NCBI RefSeq assembly: GCF_963583255.1
Contig: NC_084811.1
Location: 19,610,088-19,674,087, forward strand
DNA from: Pyrus communis
Taxonomy: Eukaryota > Streptophyta > Magnoliopsida > Rosales > Rosaceae
DNA: 64,000 bases
Direction: 5' to 3'
The position numbers were made by a program, and so were the translations under genes. The notes under the pieces were generated by a model, which saw nothing but the letters and a program-made list of their open reading frames with translations, was not told where the DNA came from and made no database searches. This document shows positions 45,801-55,930 of this stretch, one piece after another. Positions within the stretch are counted from its first letter, which is position 1. Each line of letters opens with the position of its first letter.

Positions 45801-48398
45801 TTTAACACTTCAACACTCAATGATTCAAAATCATCATAAGTCCATGTTAATGGACTATTTTTGTCAACCAACCATTATGTTCTAAACATAATTACAAACT
45901 TTCAAGAGTTGTTCAAGGCAACTCTCATTTCTTCATACAACAATTTGTATTTGAAGAATTATGACATTAAAAGTGTTGTCCTTCTCATGTTAGACTTATC
46001 TAACATATTCTTCCAATGATACATTATCAATAGGAAGATTGTGAGGATGAGACTACTTAGTTACATCTACAAGCCATTAAAGACAATCTATGGGATTGTA
46101 GAACTAAGTCCGGAAATTAAAGCATTCGGCTTTTCTTTGTCAAGTTTTGGATAGCGTTTGCAAATATATTGGTAAACAAATACATAACGAATATAAATTG
46201 ATTGATTTTAAGCCATTTGATTCAAGTATTTAAATCAAATAGCACCACCCACTATTTTTGGCAAATTCCATATCCTTCATCGGAATTCGAGAGTTTTGTT
46301 GAACTCTTAGCGGGGTATGGGAGACTCACCATTACCAAGCCCACCTCAGAATTAAATCATGTTGGTTAGCAAAAATAATGATGAGAGAATAACACTTTAG
46401 TCATTTACAACTCTTGTAATTACCCATCTAGTTTGGCCTTTAGAGAATGAATGCCTCAGAATTATATCATTTTGGCACCATTGCACTTAGTTAAGTTATT
46501 CCCACCATGCTTAGTTTATGTAGAGGTTCAAGCATAACCTCAGAATTATATCATGTTGGTCATACTCGTTGTCTACACTCACCTCATCATATGTTTATGG
46601 ACTCCTCCTGGATGTAAGCACATACTTTGAACTTCCCCATTATAGGGTGAAGCCGGTGTACAAGTCACAAACGATTGGAGCCCACCACGGTGGAAGGCCT
46701 ACGAAGAAATGTTCAAAGCATCTCTCGCTTATCAACTTAATAATGGTTTGGTTGAGGGTTTTAGGTCTCATCACATAAATATACATTTTAATCCAATTAA
46801 AACATTTTGGTCCTATTACAACTATTGGTCCATATGATTGATTTAGTAGTATATAATACTCCCACTATGCTTTTAAAACGGTTTTTAAAGTAAGACTATA
46901 TGGTACTACTAACATAAGATTTGCATTCATTGATGGACTATATAGTTGCCTTAGGGCCTTAGGATGACTATGAACCTTTGATTCGATTCAACACGAGCCT
47001 AGTGTTGAATCTCGGTCTAGGGATGGTGATTGATTTTAGTTACGCGTTTAATCACATTAAGGCGTGTTGTCTTATTGGGCGTTGGACCCAACTACTCCAA
47101 TTTCATGCATATCGAATAAAACAAGAAAGGAGTACTTCAAAGTAAATAAGAGCTTATGCTCTTTTACAACAATTGATCAAATCAAATTACTTTAAAGTAA
47201 AGAAGAGCTTATGCTCTTTTACAACAATTGATCATATCAAATTACAACCAAAATTTAATCTACACATTCCCATGTTTCAAACAAATTTGAAACGGCCTTT
47301 CACATAGCTCAATTATAGTAGGCTTAGGTTCATAATCACCCTTTCTTTAATTAATTAACGCTTTAACTAATTAAACTTGAATGCAACATTTTCATTTGGT
47401 TTTTGTATCCATAGAATTGATTTAAATGGAGCTAAATGAAATGAAAATCCAATTCTCATTTAAAGAGACAAAACAATTTTGTTCTCTACCTAATTTGGGC
47501 CATTTTGCAAAAACTTAAACTTTTGGGGTCACTTTGTAAAAACACAAAAGTCCACTACTTCATGTAATTACAACTAGAACCCAAAAATTTCCACAAAAGC
47601 TAAAACTTCATTAAAGGAGCAAAACAATTTGTCCTTTTAGTGATTTTGGACCTTTACGTAAAAACGTAAACTTTTGGGTCAAAGTACAAATACACAAAAG
47701 TATCAAAACTTTATGTAATTGCATAAAAGCCCCACAAGGACCCTAATTGAGTAGGGTGGCCGGTTTTGAAGCAAAGTAATAAAAAAAAATTTCAAAGTTT
47801 TTGTAAGTGGGGTGTGTGAAATGGAATAAATCATTACACACCTACCCACTAAAATTTCTTTAATTTTTCAAAATAAATATCTAATATATTTAAACATAAG
47901 AAATATTTCAAAACAAAAACTTTATGAAATAAATCAAAACTTTGAATCAAAACACCAAACCTTTTGTTCTTGGCAAAAACATATCAAGAACAATGAAGAA
48001 CATTCATGAAAAACCCATAAGAGCTCCATGAACATTCTTCACCCAAAAACATCCCAAAACCACTCAAACTTAAGGGAAATAACATACAACCATACTAGGG
48101 TATATAGGGGTTCCAAAAGTCACTTTAAAACACTTTTAACAAGTCAAACAAGAACCCAAAAATCCACCCTTTGGATTTGGCCGAATTTCCCCAAAAACAT
48201 GGCACCAAAATTTAGCTCCAAAATTCATGCTCATATGAACTACATCTACAACATTTGAGATGGCAAATTTTCTAACAAAATTTACATTCAAAGAAGCAAG
48301 AATAAAGCTTGTAACAATTACAACATTCAAATCACAAACTATGAACTACAAAACCTAAAAGGATTCACCAACTACTAGACTTAGGCTCTGATACCACT
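42900..48398 (-). pseudogene. Degenerate Copia gag-pol interior
   Basis: 5.5 kb, about the length of a Copia interior, but with no open frame over about 80 codons. Faint domain echoes in the correct order remain. Near 45017-44802 (minus) there is a pre-integrase/integrase start (FESLFFWKEE, LIHLDVSG). Near 43200-43060 there is an RNase H tail (MGKFIYELS, NGAIAQARESRSHQ). The final codons before the purine tract read CKWEIVGN, as in Copia polyproteins. Stops are frequent throughout, so this copy cannot make its own proteins. Confidence 0.8.
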
Positions 48399-49395
48399 TG
48401 AAGGAAGATTTGTGAAAAACAAGTTCATTTGAGCAACATCAACAACATGCAATTAACAATTAAAAGGCGGAATCATGTTTATATGCACTCAAAAACAAAA
48501 CTTAACCCATGAACTTCAAAGCCTAGTAGATAGGTGAACCAAGACTCAACTCAAAACAAAGTGAGTTGAGAAATCAATACCTTTGTAGATTCCTCTTTGC
48601 ATAAGCAAAGGCTAATCACCCAAAGAGAGGGCCTTCATTCCTTGCATCTTAGATCCATGGATTTGGATGGATGAAAAGGTTTCTCCAAGTTCCCAAAATT
48701 GAGAACCTCTAAGTCTCCACACCAAGGCATATTGTAGAAGAAATGAGTGACCTTGGAGGAGTTTGATTGCTAGATGATCCCTCCAAGGTGGCCGGCCTCT
48801 TTGAGAGCAAAGGGAGGTTTGTGTTCTCATCTTTACTCCTAAGAAAACCCTTAGGATGAAATGGCTATAAGGATGTCTTTATACCACCTCACAATGGAGT
48901 GGCAAACTTGCAATTAAGCCAAGTTCACTACCCTCCTCTAAATGGCCGGCCTAAGGGGATTTATTGGGCTATTTGGGCCTTTGTGAATCATTATTCATTA
49001 AGTTGTCATACAACTTAAGTCAATGGACTTGACGTTCGAAGCCCATTGGGCCTTAAGGTCCAAAACTATCCCGAGGTCTTTAACGAACTTATTCGTTTGA
49101 TTAATTAACATATTAATTAATCCTTGCCATAAATAATTAAACCATTTAATTATTCGTACTCATCTTCGTTGAATCTTCAATCTCTACCTTACACGGTGTA
49201 CGATCCATTAGGTTCCTTTTAGCGAGGTAGTGGGCGATTCAAACTCTTTCAAATCGATTGTGAATTGAAACTTATTTTCAATTCTCCCGTTAGTGATAAT
49301 ACACTTTTAGGGCTTCCACAAACCATGGTTAACGCCTAGCAGCATGTCATGGTTACCCAAGCTAATCAGAAGAGGTGGAGAACCTATTCAGTTTT
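48399..49395 (-). repeat. 5' LTR of the outer Copia, distal part
   Basis: Collinear with 41094-42089. TATAAAG at 48883-48877 (minus). Interrupted at 49396; continues at 58344-59153. Confidence 0.93.
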
Positions 49396-51803
49396 TGATA
49401 GGAGCATATTCATGCGACTTAAATGGCTTGTTCTCGTGCATTTACGTTATGTTTCTTTAGTTATTTTAGTCCTTTAAGCTATTTTCGTGTGTTTGTAGGT
49501 CCAAAGGGCTAAAGGAGCAAAAAGATGCATTTTGGAGACTTTTGGAGCACTTTTGGGCTAAGGATGGATAGCTTATGCTTGGCGCCAAAATGTTGGACGA
49601 AATTGAAGACCAAGGTGTTGGAACTTTGTTCCCTTTAGTTTTAGGACATTTAAACCTTTCCAATTCCCTTATGCCGTGCATCTCCACCTTTCTCCCAAAA
49701 CCATACACATGCTCCCATTACTTATCATAATCACATATCATATCATTTATCATTCACCACTTATCACTTATCATATCATTCACCACTTATCATTCATCAA
49801 ACACATGCATTCACATGTTTTCACAATCTGCCATCATTCCAACCAAAACCGTGCACATGCTATCACCATGCATTCACATGCACTTGTTCCTCCATCATTC
49901 CATCCTTTAAAACATTGCACATGCACTTTAAACATTCACCCACATGCATTTCCACCCACATGCTATCCCATTTCAGATTGTCATTTCCCCTTTAATCAAC
50001 ACATGCATCCCCTCACCAAGAAATCATTCATTCCACATGCAATCAGAAAATCCACTTCATAACACATGCATCTTGGCAGATTTCACATGCACTCATGCAC
50101 ATTCACCTTAATCATTCACATAGCTTTAATTCACATGCAAACACATTGCATTACCATTCACCACCAGAAAATCACCATCATTGCCGTGAGTTTCATACAC
50201 TTTCCAGCCATTCCACATGCCATTGTCATTCCACTTCATTTCACCTTGCATTTTCAGATTATTCCTTCATCATTGCACCACACATTCATTGCACATGCTT
50301 TCACATTCAACACACATGCAATTCCAGATTTCACATGCACACACAAACATTAGCACATGCAACCTAGCTGTCATGTTCCCCCCATTTCACCTATAAATAC
50401 TCATTCATTCATTCTCATTCATCCACAATTCATTCACAACAGAAATTGGTCCCTTGGGGCCGTGCCCTTCACAAAGTCCATCCATTCCATTCACAAACTC
50501 ATCCATTGCAGAAATGTAGTCCATAAACCCCTCTTTGTGCCGTGACTCTCCCTTACAATCCAAACATCATCCTTCCATTTCCATAATTCCCCAATCCATT
50601 CCACACACCAACAACATCCCTTAGACCTTGTGCTACGACGAAAAGGAAGATAAGAGGGCCTAAACGTTCATACAATTCAAGTTTGAGTTGTTGGAATGTT
50701 TAGGTGTTTCTTTGATTCTACATCAGTTTTGCTTCAAGGGTTCTTTCTTTTTATTAATTCTATGTTCATTCATGTTTTTATGTTAAATCCTTTGCAAACA
50801 TGAATTGTAACTAATCCTCCTCTATGGATTTGATGTAGCCTTGCAAAGTTTGCCATGTAGTTAATTCGGAATTCTCATTTAATCTATCTATTTCTTGCTT
50901 CATTCTCCGATTTAATTGTGACTTAGTATGTTGATTTTAATGCTTGATCACCATTTGAATTAACCACAGGTTGTTTAGCCAAGATTAAAGCACACATCAT
51001 GCATAATCTTGGTAGATGTGTGAATGAATGAAGGGAATGTTTTGCAAACATCCTGCCGAGTGTTCCCTTTGGTTTTGTGAAAGTTTCTTGTGCACTACAT
51101 AGTCTTGATTAGGAACCAAAGTTGCACATCACAATTAGGCTCATAATTAGAGACATTTGATCAAATCCACACATCATATGGCTGATCATATCTAAGTGAA
51201 ACAAACCCAAGAAATAAGTAGATGGATGAGTATAATCTGACTTAACAAGCATGGACTTGGCTTAGCAATGGTGAAATCGAATCTTTAGCTTCATCTTCAT
51301 TGGTACTATCTTATTTTATTAGTTGTTGATTCATTCATCTTGTGTTTACTTCATTTCCTTATGCTTTAATTTACAATCTGTTTGTTTCCAAGTTTCTGTT
51401 TTTATTTCAAGTTTCATTCAAAACCAATCCCCCATTTCTTTTAAAGTGTTAGATTAGTTAGAAATACATTTAGTTTGTGTTTGTAAGTGTTTTGATTCAT
51501 TTTGTTTCTCAAATTCGTCCAAAGTACTCAAGGTGCTCAAAACTGCCCAGAAAGTGATTTTAAGGCAGTTTTGAGTGTTTTGGTGCTGTTTTGAGTCTTT
51601 TGGTTTGTTTTAGTGTTTTAAAGTTTAGTTTTGCATCCCTTGAGTCTAGTATAGTGTTTCATATTGTTATTTTACGTTTTTGAGTCAAATCCAAGTGGTT
51701 AACAATCCCTCCTAATCCCCGGTCTAGAACGATCCCTACTTATACATATACTACAATTTGACGAAAAGAGGGTTTAATTTGTGTGCGGATAAATCTCGCA
51801 TCA
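49396..51803 (+). repeat. 5' LTR of the inner element
   Basis: 2,408 bp. By eye it differs from the 3' LTR only at 49746 (T; C in the 3' LTR at 56281) and 50086 (C; A at 56621). It contains the CATGCA-rich promoter region and TATAAATA at 50392-50399. Confidence 0.96.
49805..50399 (+). promoter_or_regulatory. RY-motif (CATGCA) cluster and TATA box of the inner LTR
   Basis: About 14 CATGCA hexamers within roughly 560 bp (49805-50365), most in the form CACATGCA. TATAAATA follows at 50392-50399. The layout fits a U3 promoter with transcription starting shortly after 50420. CATGCA is the core of the RY element bound by B3 factors (ABI3, FUS3, LEC2) in seed-specific promoters. The 3' LTR copy (56340-56934) has lost one motif at 56621. 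The His/Thr-rich open frames here come from this repetition and are not genes. Confidence 0.7.
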
Positions 51804-51808
51804 AATTT

Positions 51809-51827
51809 TGGCGCCGTTGCCGGGGAT
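51809..51827 (+). promoter_or_regulatory. Primer-binding site, tRNA-Asp
   Basis: TGGCGCCGTTGCCGGGGAT, five bases after the LTR. The first 17 bases are the exact complement of the 3' end of plant tRNA-Asp(GUC) including CCA. Confidence 0.9.
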
Positions 51828-52112
51828 TAGAAAATTTGCTAATCCCTTGGATTGTTTTATTTTCGTTTGTTCTTTTTATTTTATTCCAGATTCTTAATCT
51901 TGTTTTTGTTTCTTGTTTTAGGTACTAGTTTATGACTCGGAGTTCTCATCTGATTCGTGAACATATTCTGGAGTGATTGGGTTCTTCGTCCGGCCGCAAG
52001 ATGTAAAAGAAAGCGCTACTTGGGAGGTAACCCAATGCACTGAAAAAAAAAAAAAAAAAAAAAATTTCATTTATTAAAAAAAAAGATACTAAACATGGAG
52101 AAAGGTGGAGCT

Positions 52113-52799
52113 TCACAAAGGTTGTTTACGTGAAGCCCCACTACGAGGCGCAGAAGCGGAAGGCATAGAAGCAGAAGGCATAGAAGCGGGAGGCATCGGA
52201 GCGGAAGCCATCGGAGCGGAAGCCATCGGAGCGGGAGGCATCGGAGCTAGAGCATTCCAGGCCTCAATACTTGGCCAAGCGCTGGATGACCCAGGAAAAA
52301 GGTGCCTCTGGAGATAAGCCGCAAGCCTTTGACGGTCACTTTGGATTCGACCCTCAGATTCGTGCAGCTCATCAAGCTTCCTCTTCATCCCCGACGAATA
52401 GTTATTTGCAAGCACATGCAAACTTCTATTCTCGTACTTAAGCTGCTGGATCTCTTGCTTAAGTCTTTCCACCTCTGCCATCAATGATTCCACCTGACGG
52501 GACCGAGCAAGCAGGCGTTGGCCCATGTTGGACACAGAACTCGCACACTGAACACTAAGTGCGAGGGACTCTTGAACGGCCAACTCATCGGACCGTCCTG
52601 ACAGCAGCTTGCTATCTTTTGGAGTGAGGAGGTTCCTAGCTACTATTGTAGCTGTTGTGGCGTCCTGCATCATGGAGTCTTCACCTGTAAGAAGACCGTT
52701 AGAAGATAAAAAAGAAGGGCGCCATACGTTACCTTGACGCGGCGCGCCCGTATCACTGCTAAGGCTCAATTCCAAGCTAAGGTTCGATGAGTTTGCCAT
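52113..52799 (-). CDS. Antisense 228-residue coiled-coil ORF of the inner element
   Basis: Intact frame, opposite in strand to the retrotransposon, in the segment between the lost pol and the purine tract. Residues 1-90 are Ser/Leu-rich and polar (LSLELSLSSDTGAPRQ near the start). Residues about 90-170 have leucine heptads (RQVESLMAEVERLKQEIQQL, KRKLDELHESEG) and are a confident coiled coil by inspection. The C-terminal 45 residues are Pro/Ala/Met/Ser-rich, built on repeated APMxxAP/ASMPSAS units from a 15-bp DNA repeat (about 52150-52255). No known domain. Additional antisense ORFs between pol and the 3' LTR are documented in some Tat-lineage Gypsy elements; kinship with those is inferred. 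Function unknown. Confidence 0.65.
   Translation of the reverse strand: MANSSNLSLELSLSSDTGAPRQGNVWRPSFLSSNGLLTGEDSMMQDATTATIVARNLLTPKDSKLLSGRSDELAVQESLALSVQCASSVSNMGQRLLARSRQVESLMAEVERLKQEIQQLKYENRSLHVLANNYSSGMKRKLDELHESEGRIQSDRQRLAAYLQRHLFPGSSSAWPSIEAWNALAPMPPAPMASAPMASAPMPPASMPSASMPSASAPRSGASRKQPL
52150..52255. repeat. 15-bp coding tandem repeat in the antisense ORF
   Basis: Seven or so units like GAAGCCATCGGAGCG, each a multiple of three, encoding the Ala/Pro/Met/Ser tail. Confidence 0.85.
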
Positions 52800-55700
52800 T
52801 TTTCAAAAGTGTTCAAAGAGAATGGATGGAGTTAAATTTCAAAGGGCCGGAGTCGATTTTCAAGAATGGGAAATCTTCAGAGTGTGTTTGTTGTGGTGAT
52901 CGATAGCTCAATAAAAAAGCCAAAGCGACGCGTCCACCGATTCAAAAAGCCGGAATTTCCGGCGTAATTTGGGCGACGCTCCCTCAGCTTTTCAGAAAAC
53001 GCGTTCAACTTTGTCAAAAGATTTCTGACAAAGCTGAAAACACGTGGAGGCCATCATCGCAACTACACATCTTTAGCCGACAAGCGCAAAGTTCGGCGAC
53101 GCTTTCTCTGCTTTTCAGAAAACGCGTGCAGCTTTGTCAAAATGAGCCGCATCTGCACTACCACGTGTCGTTCAGAAAAAGAAAGGGCGTCGTTCAGAAA
53201 TCGAAGGGGCGCCTGCTCAGAAATCGAAGAGACGTCTTCAAAGATCGAACAGGCGCCACTATTTCAAAAAGCCGGATTTGCGGGATCAAAACATTTGTCG
53301 AAAAGGGTAAAAGAAGAGTACCACCACTTGATATTATCTCTATATATGTTGACCTTCGTCTTTTATGGCAAGGAAAACCTGAAGAAAATGCCCAACTCTC
53401 CCTCACCTTTGAGGGCGCACTCCCAACAAAGCCTTTCGAAATACTCAATTCTTTCTTCTTCCCCAAAGATGATACCAGATGCCTGGAGTACAGATGACCC
53501 AGGAGGAAACGGCGGATTGAAGTGTGCTGATTCATTCACCGCTTCTTCAAAAGCAAAGGTATCTCATATCATCAAGGTCAAAAGCAAAAGTATCTCATAT
53601 CATGCTCTTTCCCTGTCTTTTTCTTTGTCCTTGTTCTTACTCGCATGGCAAAGTAAAAGAAGCAATCAGTCGGCACTTGGAGTCAGTCTTCCGATCTGGA
53701 GCCAACTGCCTGGAATCTATTCCTGATTGCTTACCTAGCGTTGCTCTCGAGTAGTCATCTTCAACGGTTGATACACTTCCGGAGAAGGGACCACTTCTGC
53801 AAAGGGGAGCGAGTAAGGCAAGTGAAAATGATACATTGAAGCATGTGGAGACAAACATAGGCTGAGTTCTCCTCCAACCCTTTTCAATACGAATTGGAAA
53901 GATTGAACAAAGAGACAGACCAAAGGGGTAAGCTCAGACCTTCGGGGAAGACCAAAAGAATCCTCCAGCCCAGTAGCACAAAGGAAAATCAATGATGGGG
54001 GAAACCAGTTCAAGAGTAAGCCTGTGGAGTCACTATGATCAAAGCCTCAATGCAATTACCAAGAAGAAGAGGGAATTTAAACTCCATAACCAGATTTGCG
54101 TCCCTAAACTCTTCTCTTTGTTAATTACATTCTGCCATGCTTAGTATGTTTAAATTGCTTTTTGTGTGTTTACTTATGCTTAAAACATTGAGGACAATGT
54201 TTGATTTAAGTGTGGGGGGGGGTAACTAAGTATATGTAATGCAAATTCGTGGGATTTTATCACCCATAACTTCAAATGTTGTTCCTTGCTGTTTTAAGGT
54301 GTTTTTAAGTTGTTTTAGTATGTTTTGTTTTTATAACTCCGAAAATCACATAAAAATTTGAAAAACATGTTTTAAAAAGCCTAAAAAGAGTGTTTTGAGT
54401 CGTTTTTGTGTGTTTGTGTCTTAGGGTACCTTCCAACACAATGATAAGGATTTGGTTTGTAATTGCATGACGGTTAAAAAGAGTTATAAACATAGAGAAA
54501 AGTTTGATTTACTCTTGGTATATGCTTGGATATGGTTATAATGTATGACTTCACATGCAATCATAAAAGAAAAATTCGTTTTTGTAACATGCTTGAAGGA
54601 AGGAACTCAAACAAACGCTACATCCCTGTGAGACTCGAGCCATTACTTTCTTTGGAGAGTTATTTTCTGTGATTCTTTGTTTTCTAAAGTTGTTGCATGA
54701 TCTCATTATTTCTTGCTTGGTTGCTACTTAGAATGCAATTGTATCATGATAGAACTAAATGCTAGAACTTATATCCGTTTCATTCAAAGCATGACATTGA
54801 GTTGCATAACATATATCAAGATGAAGTTGTGTAGTTGCCACTATAGCCAAATAGCCTTACTTCCCATATTTCGTATATATTAGTTTTAACCTCGTTGAGC
54901 CTCGTTTAGCCTATTTTCTTTGCTAACCACATCACCCCTTACCTAGCCTAGAGTAGGACTTTCCTATACCCTTGTTCTTGAAGTATAGTGAGCATGACTT
55001 AAATGAATTCCTTTTGATTAATATGTTGCAGAAAATAAGTGTGGGGGAAGGGATTTTTGTGTGTATGTATGTGCCTAAGTCTTAAAGGAGGCACGGGAAA
55101 AAGAAAAAAAAAATGTGAGAAAAAGAAGAAGAAAAGAAAGAAAAAGAGTGAAAATAAGTAAGAATGGACTCACAAGTTTGATTGTTGAAGAAAGGGCCCA
55201 AAAAGTTTGAATATGGCCCTAAGTTTTGTGTGACTTCCCCTTGGGTGTTCAAAGTTGACTTCTGCGTTCTAAAGGGAATTCTAAGTGCCTAATTCAATAC
55301 TTTGCTCACTATTGCTTAAAGAACATTTGTTTTCCCTATCCTTTCTTTGTTAGCCAAACACCTTTAGCCCCGTTTCAACCCTTATGCTTCTATCTTGATC
55401 GTTATGTGTTCAATAATGTGGAGTTTGGAATTGATATGAGCTTATGGAATCACTGGTTCTCGTTCTAAGTAGTAGCATTCCATTCATGAGATCATATATA
55501 TACATGTTAATAATTCCAGAAAATGCTTTCCTTTTTATAACATATGTGAGTGTTCGTCTACATGTTTACATCAATCTTCTCACATATACCTAGTGTAGGG
55601 TGTGTAGTCAGAAAATCTGTGTGAAAAACGAGTGCATATCTTGTAAGGATTTGGGCAAATTCTCTAAGGCATGTTACTACATTCAAAACATAGTTTTAAA

Positions 55701-55930
55701 TGCTTAATTGTGAAATAATATGTGGTGACTATGAGTAAGAATGTACTTAAGTGTGAAGATGACAAAAATCTATGGGACTAATGATTTTTTTTAACTTGTC
55801 ATGTGCATTGGAAATCCGTGAGACGATTGTTGGAAGGTGTAGGTTGTGTTTTGTTCGTTTTGTCTAGTTTCGTGTTCTTTTGTTGTTTTGTTTTGCTCGA
55901 GGACTAGCAAAAGATAAGTGTGGGGGTATT
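52800..55930 (+). other. Interior of the inner element outside the antisense ORF
   Basis: 52970-53142 holds two copies of CTTTTCAGAAAACGCG plus CTTTGTCAAAA about 124 bp apart, then CGTTCAGAAA/CTCAGAAATCGAAG variants. Overlapping plus-strand frames at 53126-53497 and 53142-53726 (123 and 194 codons) have no recognisable domain and lie in different frames, so neither is called. Purine tracts AAGTGTGGGGG occur three times: 54208-54222, 55037-55050 and the true one at 55916. Confidence 0.6.

Noticed and set aside
49466..49708. 80-codon minus-strand frame, repeated at 56001-56243
   Set aside because: LTR sequence; identical in both LTRs, no domain.
49676..50545. His/Thr-rich frames of 60-128 codons, repeated at 56211-57080
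   Set aside because: They lie in the CATGCA-rich LTR promoter and recur because the LTR is duplicated. Codon content follows the repeat.
53126..53754. Overlapping plus-strand frames in three phases
   Set aside because: No domain recognised, frames overlap mutually, and the young age of the element means open frames can persist by chance.
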